Source: an uncultured Clostridia bacterium
Lineage (GTDB): Bacteria; Bacillota; Clostridia; Christensenellales; UBA1242
NCBI GenBank assembly: GCA_934749845.1
Contig: CAKVHQ010000003.1
Coordinates: forward strand, 1 to 64,000
Length of the DNA stretch: 64,000 bases
Direction of reading: 5' to 3'
The notes below the pieces were generated by a model. That model was not told the DNA's origin. It did not search any database and saw nothing but the letters and a program-made list of their open reading frames with translations. The translations under genes and the position numbers were made by a program. Positions 17,799-27,120 of this stretch are shown here, piece by piece; position 1 is the first letter of the stretch, and every line of letters begins with the position of its first letter.

Positions 17799-20126
17799 AT
17801 GAACAAAAAAAATTTAATTTTAGCCATAGTAATTTCACTAGTTGCTGTTGTGGTAGTTGTTATTGGTTATAGCGCATTAAAAGATTATTTTAAAACAGTG
17901 CATGTTCAAGAAGTTGCATTTACTATTGATGACGACCATCAAAAATACATAAAAGAAGATGAGTCTTATTCTGGATTTAGTTTAAGATTTTGCGTTGATG
18001 ATATTACGTCTTATCAACTTACTTGGACAATTACCCCAGAAAATGCTGAAAACAAAGAAGTGACTTTTGCTTCTTCAAACAGCGGTTTCACAGTAAGCGA
18101 AACAGGTTTAGTAAGTTTCCCATCATCTCATGGTTCAACCGAAATTACTATAACCACAAAAGACCAAGAAAAAACAGATAAAATAAAAATCGAAACATAC
18201 ACAAACAAAGCAGCAAACGCTTCTTATTCTTTCGATGATAATACTTTCATGAATAGTGAAGAATATATGTTTGAAGATGATGTGCTTTACTTGTTTAACG
18301 GACAAAATTATGAATTTGTTTTGGATAAAAACGTTAAGTTTGAAAAAGAAAACACAACTGATAGTATGTATACTTTAACAAATGACTTAACAGACGAAGC
18401 AAATGTTGCAAAATTAAGCCCAACATCATGTGGAGAATTTGTTCTTGTTGCTGATAAAGACGGTGCAAAAAAGAACATCAATGTTAAAATTGTTGAAAAG
18501 GTTACAGGAATAATTTTATCTAACAACAAATTAAACGAAAATTATGAAATTGGTTCAAAAAACACTTATAAACTTCCAATAAGCATTTCAACCATTTCAG
18601 GCGCAACAAACGCAGAGTTAAACTACGAACTTTTGGATAGCGAAAACAATGCAGTAACACAAGCAACATTCAATATGCTTGACGCAGATTTTAGTAAATT
18701 ACAAGATGGTGTTTACACTCTTAAAGTTAGTGCAAAGTTTGGTAACTACTCAGTTTCATTCAAGTTCAAATTGAATGATGGCTACAATGTTTCCACCCAT
18801 GCCGATATGGTTAAATACTACAACGATAACACAGTTACAAAAATCAACCTTGTTTCTAACTATGTTATTGAATTAACAGAAAGCGATGTTGACCCAGTAA
18901 GTTCATTACCATACTTGGTTCAAAGAGAAGGTAAAACATACCTTAACGAAAACAAAAATGTAAAATTCATTTATTACAGAACAGATGCTATTACCGTTAT
19001 TGGAAATGGTCATGAAATAAATGCTTATAAAGTTCCACATCAATATATCAACTACGAATTAGGACATGATAGATGTATCTTGTTTGGATGTGGCGACCAT
19101 ACCAAAGAAGAAGAGGCTTATTATTCTCCTGCAATGTCATCAACAAACAGTTCAAAAACAATTAAAGAATTGCTAGAGAATGGTCAAACCTTGAACGATG
19201 CCGACAAAGCAACTCAAAAGGCATATGTAATTAGCCTATACGATACTGCTCCAAAATTCGTTTTCAGCAATTTGAAAATTAACGGAAACCTTGAAGCAAG
19301 CGACTACACAAAAACAATGCTAAATGGTTCAGAAGGATATATGGGCGTTGCAACACTTAACTGTTTTGGATGCAACAGCGCAGATGTAACATTAGACAAT
19401 GTTCATGTTCAAAACTTCCTTATGGGCATTATGCAATCAAAATATGGTAACGATTCATTTGCTTTAACTGTTAAAAACTCAACAATAGAGCATGTGTTTG
19501 GTTATGCTATTTTCACAAACGGAACTGCAAAATTCACAGTACAAGATTCTACCTTGCGTGACTGCGGACACTTCTGCATTTACACAAAATCAATCAATAG
19601 CGGTAAATATATCGACCACTACACCGAAATTGACACAACAAGTGCAGACGAAGCAGATTTTAGAGCAAAATTAGTTGGCAATGTTGTGTTTGATAACTGG
19701 ATTGAAACACAAGATGTAACTCCATTCGTTCGCACAGCAGGCGATAACTTGATATTTAGCGGAATTGTTAACATCGTTAACACAACCATGGGCAACATGG
19801 CAAGCAATGTTATTAAAACCGAAAATTCAAAAACTTATGTTAACTTTGCAATTAACAACGAAGCAATCACAAGTGGCGTGCCAAAAACAGAGTTCGACTT
19901 TACTTCAATTAACAACTATAACACAGGCTTCCAAAAAGAATCTTACTGGACTGCTTTCCAAGCGGTTTATGCAAGAAGATTAACACAAGAACAAGCCTAT
20001 GCAACAATAATCGAGCCACATTCTTATGTAAACGACAAAATTGTTTGTGCATCAGCAAATGCTAAAACAATGATGAACCAAGGTGCGGACGCACTTTCAT
20101 ACTTCTATGTTGGCGTAAATGAATAG
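17799..20126 (+). CDS. Membrane-anchored extracellular protein with Ig-like and beta-helix regions
   Basis: A 775-residue exported protein. Residues 5-25 are a single N-terminal transmembrane anchor (NLILAIVISLVAVVVVVIGY) with no lipobox. Residues 35-330 read as beta-rich Ig-like repeats (for example WTITPENAENKEVTFASSNS, typical of bacterial Ig-like group 2). Residues 340-700 hold right-handed parallel beta-helix-like strands (VTLDNVHVQNF, LTVKNSTIEHVFGYAIFTNG, FTVQDSTLRDCGHFCIYTKS), as in pectate-lyase-like surface proteins. No catalytic residues or C-terminal sorting signal were identified. The ribosome-binding site is AGGGAGA. Being third in an ABC operon suggests it is a partner or cargo of the transporter. 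Confidence 0.7.
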   Translation: MNKKNLILAIVISLVAVVVVVIGYSALKDYFKTVHVQEVAFTIDDDHQKYIKEDESYSGFSLRFCVDDITSYQLTWTITPENAENKEVTFASSNSGFTVSETGLVSFPSSHGSTEITITTKDQEKTDKIKIETYTNKAANASYSFDDNTFMNSEEYMFEDDVLYLFNGQNYEFVLDKNVKFEKENTTDSMYTLTNDLTDEANVAKLSPTSCGEFVLVADKDGAKKNINVKIVEKVTGIILSNNKLNENYEIGSKNTYKLPISISTISGATNAELNYELLDSENNAVTQATFNMLDADFSKLQDGVYTLKVSAKFGNYSVSFKFKLNDGYNVSTHADMVKYYNDNTVTKINLVSNYVIELTESDVDPVSSLPYLVQREGKTYLNENKNVKFIYYRTDAITVIGNGHEINAYKVPHQYINYELGHDRCILFGCGDHTKEEEAYYSPAMSSTNSSKTIKELLENGQTLNDADKATQKAYVISLYDTAPKFVFSNLKINGNLEASDYTKTMLNGSEGYMGVATLNCFGCNSADVTLDNVHVQNFLMGIMQSKYGNDSFALTVKNSTIEHVFGYAIFTNGTAKFTVQDSTLRDCGHFCIYTKSINSGKYIDHYTEIDTTSADEADFRAKLVGNVVFDNWIETQDVTPFVRTAGDNLIFSGIVNIVNTTMGNMASNVIKTENSKTYVNFAINNEAITSGVPKTEFDFTSINNYNTGFQKESYWTAFQAVYARRLTQEQAYATIIEPHSYVNDKIVCASANAKTMMNQGADALSYFYVGVNE

Positions 20127-20132
20127 TTAAAA

Positions 20133-20158
20133 AAACAAGGATTATTCCTTGTTTTTTT
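20133..20158 (+). terminator. terminator of the YwaF-ABC operon
   Basis: AAACAAGGA/TCCTTGTTT with loop TTAT and a T run. Confidence 0.9.
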
Positions 20159-20210
20159 GTGCTTAAAATAAATTTTAATGTTAATAATTTTTAAAGAAAA
20201 TTTTAAAAAA

Positions 20211-20237
20211 TTAGCACTCTATACTTGACAGTGCTAA
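20211..20237 (+). promoter_or_regulatory. CIRCE operator (HrcA-binding) of clpB
   Basis: TTAGCACTC (20211-20219), nine-base spacer, CAGTGCTAA (20229-20237). The CIRCE consensus is TTAGCACTC-N9-GAGTGCTAA, so only one position differs. It overlaps the -35 box, as expected for HrcA repression. Confidence 0.92.
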
Positions 20238-20253
20238 TTTTCTGTACTATAAT
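20225..20253 (+). promoter_or_regulatory. clpB promoter
   Basis: Perfect TTGACA (20225-20230), 17-base spacer and perfect TATAAT (20248-20253), with CIRCE covering the -35. Confidence 0.92.
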
Positions 20254-20280
20254 ACGGTTCGAAAAAAGGAGGTATTTACT

Positions 20281-22866
20281 ATGAATTATGATAAAATTAC
20301 GCAAAAAAGTGCTGAATGTTTAAACAATGCTCAAAGTTTTGCTGTTGAAAACGGAAATCAAGAAGTAACTAGCATGCACATTTTGTATGCACTTTTAAGC
20401 GATTATGATGGCTTAATATGCCAAATGCTAACAGATATGAATGTTAATATTGAAATGCTTAACAACGATTTAATTAAGTCGATTGGTAGTTTGCCTAAAA
20501 TCAGTCCAATAAGTCAGGCATACTTATCAACAGAGGCCGACCAAGTTTTAAATTTTGCTGAAAGCATTTCAAAGCAAATGAAAGATGAATATGTTTCGGT
20601 TGAGCATATATTTTTGGCGTTGATTGAAAAATCTAGCAAGCAAACCAAAGATATATTGCAAAAGCATGGCATAACAAAAGACTTGTTTATTAAAAAATTG
20701 GCACAAGTGCGTGGAAACACACAAGTAACAACAGATAATCCAGAAGGAACATATAATGCCTTAAAAAAATACGGAACAGACCTTGTTGAAATGGCAAGAC
20801 AAAATAAAATAGACCCAGTTATTGGTCGTGATAGTGAAATTAGAGATACTATAATGATTCTTTCACGAAAAACCAAAAACAACCCTGTTTTAATTGGCGA
20901 GGCTGGTGTGGGAAAAACCGCCATTGTTGAAGGACTTGCTCAAAGAATTGTAAGCGGAGATGTTCCAACAAACTTAAAAAATCGTTCTATATTCTCACTT
21001 GATATGGGAGCGTTAGTTTCTGGTGCAAAATATCGTGGAGAGTTTGAAGAAAGATTAAAATCGGTGCTTAACGAAGTTAAGAAAAGTAACGGAAAAATTA
21101 TTTTGTTTATTGATGAACTTCACACAATTGTTGGTGCTGGAAATAGTGAAGGAAGTATGGACGCAGGCAATTTACTAAAACCTATGCTTGCTCGTGGCGA
21201 ATTGCATTGTATTGGTGCAACAACTTTAAACGAGTATCATAAGTATATCGAAAAAGACCCTGCTCTTGAAAGAAGATTTCAAACCGTGCTTGTTAACGAA
21301 CCTACTGTTGCGGATACCATCGCAATACTTCGTGGATTAAAGGAAAGATATGAAGTTTATCATGGAGTTAAAATTAGCGACAGTGCATTGATAAATGCGG
21401 CGGTGCTATCCAACCGATACATTACCGATAGATTCTTGCCAGATAAAGCGATTGACCTTGTTGATGAAGCGTGCGCAATCGTAAAGACCGAAATTGACTC
21501 TATGCCAACCGAAATGGACGAAATTAGGCACAAGATGATTCAACTTCAAATTGAAGAAACTGCATTAAAAAAAGAAACAGATAGTCTTTCAAAATCGCAC
21601 TTGTTGGACATTCAAAAGGAGTTAAGCACTTTGCAAGACACTTTTAATCAAATGAATGCAAAACTTCAAAAAGAGAAAGAGAATATCAATAAAGTTCAAT
21701 CATTAAAAGAACAAATTTCTGCAGTTAATGCACAAATTGACCAAGCCCAAAGAGATTATGACTTAAACAAAGCGGCAGAACTTAAATACTCCAAACTAAT
21801 CAATTTGCAAGAACAACTTAAACAAGCAGAAAAGATTGTTGAAAGTGAAAAAAATGGTATTTTGCAAAGCAAAGTTACGGATGAAGAAATAAGGCAAGTT
21901 GTTTCTAAATGGACAGGAATACCAGTTAATAATTTAAAAGAAAGCGAAAGAGAAAAAATCTTGAAATTGCCTGAAATTTTGCACAACAGAGTTGTTGGCC
22001 AAGATGAAGCAGTCAACAAGGTTTCAAATGCCATTTTGCGTTCTAGAGCGGGCATACAAGACCCAAATCGTCCTCTTGGTTCGTTCTTGTTTTTAGGTCC
22101 AACTGGTGTTGGTAAAACCGAATTGTCAAAAACCTTAAGCCAAGCGTTGTTTGATGACGAAAAGAATTTGATAAGAATAGATATGAGTGAATATATGGAA
22201 AAATTCTCCGTGTCTAGACTTATTGGTGCTCCTCCAGGCTATGTTGGATATGAAGAAGGCGGACAACTAACCGAAGCAGTTAGAAGAAAACCATATTCTG
22301 TTGTTTTGTTTGATGAAATTGAAAAAGCACATCCAGATGTTTTCAATGTGTTATTACAAATTTTGGACGATGGTAGAATTACCGATTCACTTGGAAAGAC
22401 AGTTGACTTTAAAAATACAATTATAATTTTAACAAGCAATCTTGGTGCGGATGTTATTTTATCAAGTATCGAAAAAGAGCATAAAATCACTGACGAAGCA
22501 AGACAGCAAGTTAAAGAGATTTTGAAGCATAATTTTAGACCGGAATTTTTGAATAGACTAGATGATATAATTTTATTCCAGCCACTTCAAAAAGACCAAG
22601 TTTCTAAAATTGTATCCTTGCTTTTAAACAAACTTTCATCAAGACTACAAGACAAACAATTAAAACTATCAATAACACCAAAGGCAACAGATTTTATTAT
22701 TCAAAACGGCTACGATGAAGCCTATGGTGCAAGACCACTTAAACGATTTATTCAAGACTCGGTTGAAACTGCAGTTGCTAGAAAAATCTTGGAAGATGAT
22801 ATTAAGCCAAACACTCAACTAATTGTTGATGTTAAAAATGATGAAATCGTTGTTGAAACAAAGTAG
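20281..22866 (+). CDS. clpB: ATP-dependent disaggregase ClpB
   Basis: Class I Hsp100 chaperone that rescues aggregated proteins with DnaK; 861 residues, the normal ClpB length. It has the Clp N domain, AAA-1 with GEAGVGKTAIVEGLAQRI and IDELHTIVGAG, a coiled-coil middle domain (about residues 400-525, rich in Glu, Lys and Gln) that separates ClpB from ClpC/A, and AAA-2 with GPTGVGKTELSKTLSQALF. It lacks a ClpP-binding loop of the ClpA/C type as far as can be read. AAGGAGG ends eight bases before the ATG. CIRCE at the promoter indicates heat-shock control by HrcA. Monocistronic. Confidence 0.97.
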   Translation: MNYDKITQKSAECLNNAQSFAVENGNQEVTSMHILYALLSDYDGLICQMLTDMNVNIEMLNNDLIKSIGSLPKISPISQAYLSTEADQVLNFAESISKQMKDEYVSVEHIFLALIEKSSKQTKDILQKHGITKDLFIKKLAQVRGNTQVTTDNPEGTYNALKKYGTDLVEMARQNKIDPVIGRDSEIRDTIMILSRKTKNNPVLIGEAGVGKTAIVEGLAQRIVSGDVPTNLKNRSIFSLDMGALVSGAKYRGEFEERLKSVLNEVKKSNGKIILFIDELHTIVGAGNSEGSMDAGNLLKPMLARGELHCIGATTLNEYHKYIEKDPALERRFQTVLVNEPTVADTIAILRGLKERYEVYHGVKISDSALINAAVLSNRYITDRFLPDKAIDLVDEACAIVKTEIDSMPTEMDEIRHKMIQLQIEETALKKETDSLSKSHLLDIQKELSTLQDTFNQMNAKLQKEKENINKVQSLKEQISAVNAQIDQAQRDYDLNKAAELKYSKLINLQEQLKQAEKIVESEKNGILQSKVTDEEIRQVVSKWTGIPVNNLKESEREKILKLPEILHNRVVGQDEAVNKVSNAILRSRAGIQDPNRPLGSFLFLGPTGVGKTELSKTLSQALFDDEKNLIRIDMSEYMEKFSVSRLIGAPPGYVGYEEGGQLTEAVRRKPYSVVLFDEIEKAHPDVFNVLLQILDDGRITDSLGKTVDFKNTIIILTSNLGADVILSSIEKEHKITDEARQQVKEILKHNFRPEFLNRLDDIILFQPLQKDQVSKIVSLLLNKLSSRLQDKQLKLSITPKATDFIIQNGYDEAYGARPLKRFIQDSVETAVARKILEDDIKPNTQLIVDVKNDEIVVETK

Positions 22867-22900
22867 TTTAATAGTTCTTTCTTGAATTTTAACCATTTAT

Positions 22901-22936
22901 TAAGACAGATTCTCAATAGAGTCTGTCTTATTTTTT
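22901..22936 (+). terminator. clpB terminator
   Basis: A 13-bp stem starting TAAGACAGA and ending TCTGTCTTA with a 4-base loop, then TTTTTT. Confidence 0.9.
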
Positions 22937-23057
22937 AGTTTGTTTTAATCTTAAATGAGAATTAAAATCAATAATAAAAATAAGTTTGCGATGTTATATT
23001 TTATCTTTGCAAAATAAGTTATAAAAATTTTTTGTTAGTAAAATACTAAAATGGGTT

Positions 23058-23079
23058 CATTTTATTTTTAAATAAAATG
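23058..23079. promoter_or_regulatory. perfect palindrome overlapping the xfp -35 region
   Basis: CATTTTATTT (23058-23067) and AAATAAAATG (23070-23079) form a perfect 10-bp dyad with a 2-base centre. It ends eight bases before TATAAT (23088-23093), covering the place of the -35 box (23065-23070). This is where a repressor or activator of the phosphoketolase gene would bind. Confidence 0.5.
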
Positions 23080-23115
23080 TTTTTAAGTATAATCGTATTA
23101 GGAGATAGTTAAATT

Positions 23116-25482
23116 ATGGATAAATTTTCTACAATACAGTATTTTGAAAAACTAAATGCATATTGGCGCGCGGCAAACTATCTTAGTGCGGCACAACTAT
23201 ATCTTTTAAAAAATCCACTACTTAAAGACCATGAACTTTGCATGGATGATGTTAAGAAAAAATTAGTTGGACATTGGGGAACAGTCCCTGGTCAAAACTT
23301 TATTTATGCTCATTGCGATAGAGTTATCAATAAGTACGATTTAGATATGATTTTTATTTCTGGCCCGGGACACGGCGGAAATTTTTTGGTTGCAAACAGT
23401 TATCTTGAAGGAGTGTATAGCGAAGTTTATCCAAAAATTTCACAAGACAAAGAAGGCATGACAAGGCTATTCAAACAATTCTCTTTCCCAGGTGGAATAG
23501 GCTCGCATTGCGTTCCAGAAACTCCGGGTTCAATAAATGAGGGTGGAGAACTTGGCTATTCTCTTGCTCATGCTTATGGCGCCGTGCTTGATAATCCATC
23601 TTTAATTGCCGTAACAGTTGTTGGCGATGGCGAGGCCGAAACTGGACCACTTGCAACTTCATGGCATTTGAACAAATTTATCGACCCTAAACGCGATGGC
23701 GCAGTTCTTCCAGTGTTGCACCTTAATGGCTATAAAATTAGTAATCCAACCTTGCTTGCAAGAATGCCACACGAAACTTTAAAAAGCTTATTTGAAGGCT
23801 ATGGCTATAAACCATATTTCGTTGAAGGTGACGAGCCTATGCAAATGCATAAGCAAATGGCAAAAGCAATGGATAGTTGCATAGCCGATATTAAGAAACT
23901 TCAACAAAATGCAAAGAAAAGTAAAAATTTTGAATATACACCTTTCCCAATGATTATTTTGCGTTCACCAAAAGGTTGGACTGGACCAAAACTAGTTGAT
24001 GGCAAGCAAATTGAAGGCAGTTTTAGGGCTCATCAAATTCCTTTAACTATGGAAAACGAAAGTCATTTACGACTTTTAAAAAATTGGCTTTTAAGTTATA
24101 AACCAGATGAGTTATTTGATGAAAACTATAAGTTAAGAAGTGAAATCGCCGAAATTTTGCCAAAAGGCAATAAGCGTATGACTGCAAGTTTGTATGCTAA
24201 CGGCGGGCTAATTAGAAAAGACTTGAAAACTCCAAAACTAGAAGATTTTGCGGTTAAGTTTAAAGGTCACGGCACTGTGATGTCGCAGGATATGTATGAA
24301 CTTGGTGCATACATTAAACAAGTGTTTGAGTTAAACAAAGATGAGCAAAATTACCGAATTTTTAGCCCTGATGAAGCCATGAGCAACAGACTTAACCAAG
24401 TTTTTGATGTTGAAAACAGGTCATTTGCAAGCAAAATTTTGCCAACAGACGATAAACTTGCTTTAGATGGAAGAATAATGGACTCGATGTTGTCCGAACA
24501 TGTTTGTGAAGGCATGCTTGAAGGCTATTTGCTTACTGGTAGGCATGGAGTTTTTGACAGTTACGAAGCATTCGCAACAGTTGTTGATAGTATGGTGGCT
24601 CAACACGCAAAATGGCTTAAAGTATGTAATGAAATTAAATGGAGAGCACCAATTTCTTCGCTAAACTTGATTTTAACTTCAAATATTTGGCAACAAGACC
24701 ATAATGGATTTACTCATCAAGACCCAGGCTTTTTGGACCATATCGCAAACAAAAAAGCAGATGTCGTTAGAATTTATTTGCCAGCAGACGCAAATTGTTT
24801 GCTCTCGTGCTACGACCACTGCGCAAAGAGCAAAAATTATGTAAATGTAATTGTTGCGTCAAAGCGACCATCATATCAATGGCTAACCATGCAAGAAGCA
24901 AAAAAACATTGCAAAAAAGGTGCTAGCGAGTGGGAATGGGCAGGCTTAAACGACACCAAAAATCCAGATTTAGTTCTCGCTTGCTGTGGAGATACTCCAA
25001 CTGTGGAAGCGTTGGCTACGATAAAATTGTTTAAAAAATATTTGCCAAAACTTAATGTTAGATTTGTTAATGTAGTAGATTTAATGAAACTAATTGCAAG
25101 CGAGTCGCACCCACATGGAATGACTCATGACGAATATGATAATTTGTTCACAAAAGATAAGCCAATAATATTTGCATTCCATGGTTATCCTCAACTCATT
25201 CATCAGTTAACCTATAATCGTCACAACACCAATATTCATGTTGCTGGATACAGAGAAGAAGGAACAATTACCACACCGTTTGACATGAGAGTTCGCAATC
25301 ATCTTGATAGATTCCACTTGGTTTTGAAAGCGTTAAGGTACTTAAATTTGCCTTGGCAAACAAAAAATAAAATTGAAAAAATCATGAATGAAAAGTTGGC
25401 ACTTCACTATGACTATATTAGAGAGTATGGCGTTGACATGCCCGAAATTGAAAATTGGAACTGGAACGATAATGAAAATTAG
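23116..25482 (+). CDS. xfp: Xylulose-5-phosphate/fructose-6-phosphate phosphoketolase
   Basis: Thiamine-diphosphate enzyme that splits xylulose 5-phosphate (and often fructose 6-phosphate) with phosphate to acetyl phosphate plus a sugar phosphate; key enzyme of heterofermentative or bifid-shunt sugar use. It is 788 residues, the family norm. Motifs include LVGHWGTVPGQNFIYAH near residue 50, GPGHGG, FPGGIGSHCVPETPGSINEGG, the diphosphate-binding VVGDGEAETGP, and FSPDEAMSNRL. The ATG follows TAGGAGATAGTTAA. Monocistronic, with a TATAAT box and a palindromic candidate operator upstream. Whether fructose 6-phosphate is also used cannot be judged. Confidence 0.97.
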   Translation: MDKFSTIQYFEKLNAYWRAANYLSAAQLYLLKNPLLKDHELCMDDVKKKLVGHWGTVPGQNFIYAHCDRVINKYDLDMIFISGPGHGGNFLVANSYLEGVYSEVYPKISQDKEGMTRLFKQFSFPGGIGSHCVPETPGSINEGGELGYSLAHAYGAVLDNPSLIAVTVVGDGEAETGPLATSWHLNKFIDPKRDGAVLPVLHLNGYKISNPTLLARMPHETLKSLFEGYGYKPYFVEGDEPMQMHKQMAKAMDSCIADIKKLQQNAKKSKNFEYTPFPMIILRSPKGWTGPKLVDGKQIEGSFRAHQIPLTMENESHLRLLKNWLLSYKPDELFDENYKLRSEIAEILPKGNKRMTASLYANGGLIRKDLKTPKLEDFAVKFKGHGTVMSQDMYELGAYIKQVFELNKDEQNYRIFSPDEAMSNRLNQVFDVENRSFASKILPTDDKLALDGRIMDSMLSEHVCEGMLEGYLLTGRHGVFDSYEAFATVVDSMVAQHAKWLKVCNEIKWRAPISSLNLILTSNIWQQDHNGFTHQDPGFLDHIANKKADVVRIYLPADANCLLSCYDHCAKSKNYVNVIVASKRPSYQWLTMQEAKKHCKKGASEWEWAGLNDTKNPDLVLACCGDTPTVEALATIKLFKKYLPKLNVRFVNVVDLMKLIASESHPHGMTHDEYDNLFTKDKPIIFAFHGYPQLIHQLTYNRHNTNIHVAGYREEGTITTPFDMRVRNHLDRFHLVLKALRYLNLPWQTKNKIEKIMNEKLALHYDYIREYGVDMPEIENWNWNDNEN

Positions 25483-25530
25483 TTCGCAGACTTTGACACT
25501 ACATTTATGTTTTGTAAAAGGAAAATAAAA

Positions 25531-25554
25531 AAACACGTTTTGAACGTGTTTTTT
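25531..25554 (+). terminator. xfp terminator
   Basis: AAACACGTT/AACGTGTTT with loop TTG and a T run. Confidence 0.9.
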
Positions 25555-25687
25555 ACTATATAGTTTTTTCGAGTTTTGTATGGCTAATGATAGTAAAATG
25601 ATTTGGCTAAGGAAAACAATATTGTAAGAAAAAATAATATTTATTTTGTTTATCGAACAAAAAAAGTCGCCATAAAGCGACTTATAA

Positions 25688-25764
25688 TGGGGTGGAATAA
25701 GAGGCTCGAACTCTTGACCCCAAGTGCCACAAACTTGTGCGCTACCAACTGCGCCAATTCCACC
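25688..25764 (-). tRNA. tRNA-His (GUG)
   Basis: Cloverleaf read on the minus strand: acceptor GTGGAAT/ATTCCAC, anticodon loop TTGTGGC (anticodon GTG), T loop TTCGAGC, encoded CCA. The extra 5' G (-1) facing C73, the identity element of tRNA-His, is encoded at 25764. Confidence 0.96.
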
Positions 25765-26052
25765 AAACCTAAAACATTATATAGATTTTTTTAATATAAG
25801 TCAATACTTTTTTTATAAATTATAAATACTTCTCATGTGTAAAATAGATAACCAAAATTAACAATTTACATTATTAAACTTATTCTCATGAATAACCTTT
25901 TAATTTAGCAAAATGTAATAAACACGGTGGTTTAAAGATTATTTACTGCATAATTTATTTAAGTTAATAAACTTTGCGTTTTGCACTTGCAAAAATACTA
26001 AAAATATATTAAAATTGAAAAGTGCTTGAAATTCAACGCATTTTAGTGTAAT
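25765..26052. other. AT-rich intergenic stretch without a gene
   Basis: About 290 bases between tRNA-His and tRNA-Ser. I see no ORF with a ribosome-binding site, no strong hairpin and no clear promoter in it. Confidence 0.6.
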
Positions 26053-26140
26053 GGAAGATTGTCAGAGTGGTCGAATGTGCCTGTCTCGAAAACAGGTGTG
26101 GAGCAATCCACCACAGGTTCAAATCCTGTATCTTCCGCCA
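26053..26140 (+). tRNA. tRNA-Ser (CGA)
   Basis: 88 bases: acceptor GGAAGAT/ATCTTCC, anticodon loop CTCGAAA (anticodon CGA), long class II variable arm (TGTGGAGCAATCCACC), T loop TTCAAAT and encoded GCCA end. Confidence 0.96.
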
Positions 26141-26147
26141 AAGTTTT

Positions 26148-26168
26148 CGCCCGATAATAACTCGGGCG
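26148..26168 (+). terminator. hairpin after tRNA-Ser
   Basis: CGCCCGA/TCGGGCG perfect stem, loop of seven. The T run after it is weak, so termination may be partial and the downstream methyltransferase could be co-transcribed. Confidence 0.55.
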
Positions 26169-26206
26169 ATGTTTATATTATGCAACTTTAAAAGGTGGAA
26201 ATAGTT

Positions 26207-27010
26207 ATGAAGATTATAAAAGTTGGGAAAGATAATGCTATTTTTCAACAAATAATGGCATTGAAGGAAAACCGAAATAAGCGTGCTCAACTAAAAATGT
26301 TTTTTGTTGAAGGCGTTCAAAACATAAAAGATGCTATTAGTAATAACTGGGAAATTGAAGCCTTTATATATTCTAATGAAACTGTCTTATCTGCTTGGGC
26401 AAGGAGTATAATTGGAAAAGCAAATTTTAACTATGTTTTATCATCTCAACTTATGGAAAAATTGAGCGACAAAGAAGATAAAAGTGAGATTTTAGCACTA
26501 ATCAAAATGAAAAAAACGCAAAAAATCAATTATTCTTCAAATCCTATTATGGTATTGATTGATAGACCATCAAAAAAAGGAAATTTTGGAACAATTATTA
26601 GAAGTTGTGATGCTTTGAATGTTGAACATATATTTTACTCTGGACACAGTGTAGATTTATATGACCATGCTGTTATAACTGCTTCGATGGGTTCGTTCTT
26701 TAAGTTGCCAATCACTTTTATTTCAAGTAATAATGAATTTACGGAAATTATCAAAAATTTAAAGCAAAAATTTAAAAATTTAAAAGTAGTTGCCTCATCT
26801 TTGCAAACCGATAAACGCTTGCAAGATTGCGATTTAACCACTCCTGTTCTATTACTAGTTGGAAATGAAACTGATGGTTTATGTAAATTCTACAATGAAA
26901 ATGCCGATGCCTTTGTTAAAATATCTATGAGAGATGGAATTGACTCATTAAACATTGCATGTGCCACAACGACATGCTTATATGAAATTAACAGACAAAG
27001 AGAATTTTAA
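26207..27010 (+). CDS. TrmH/SpoU-family RNA 2'-O-methyltransferase
   Basis: SPOUT-class SAM-dependent methyltransferase of rRNA or tRNA ribose, 267 residues. The N-terminal part (LKENRNKRAQLKMFFVEGVQN) is the L30e-like substrate-binding domain. The C-terminal knot has the three motifs: DRPSKKGNFGTIIRSCDAL (motif 1), LLLVGNETDGL (motif 2) and ISMRDGIDSLNIACATT (motif 3). I chose ATG 26207, eight bases after AGGTGG, rather than an overlapping GTG at 26195 that lies within the ribosome-binding site. It follows tRNA-Ser by 66 bases. The exact RNA target is unknown. Confidence 0.88.
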   Translation: MKIIKVGKDNAIFQQIMALKENRNKRAQLKMFFVEGVQNIKDAISNNWEIEAFIYSNETVLSAWARSIIGKANFNYVLSSQLMEKLSDKEDKSEILALIKMKKTQKINYSSNPIMVLIDRPSKKGNFGTIIRSCDALNVEHIFYSGHSVDLYDHAVITASMGSFFKLPITFISSNNEFTEIIKNLKQKFKNLKVVASSLQTDKRLQDCDLTTPVLLLVGNETDGLCKFYNENADAFVKISMRDGIDSLNIACATTTCLYEINRQREF

Positions 27011-27091
27011 TAATTTTCTAACTTACTAATTTATTTTATTTAAAATTATTTTTTGAATTTACGAGAATTAAATATATTTTTGGCTATTTAA

Positions 27092-27120
27092 AAAAATCAC
27101 TGCAATTAGCAGTGATTTTT
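27092..27120. terminator. bidirectional terminator between convergent genes
   Basis: TCACTGC/GCAGTGA stem with loop AATTA, A run before and T run after. It serves the methyltransferase on the plus strand and the YwaF-like pair on the minus strand. Confidence 0.85.

Noticed and set aside
25603..25794. A 63-residue ORF on the plus strand
   Set aside because: It overlaps tRNA-His on the other strand and has no ribosome-binding site or protein-like composition.
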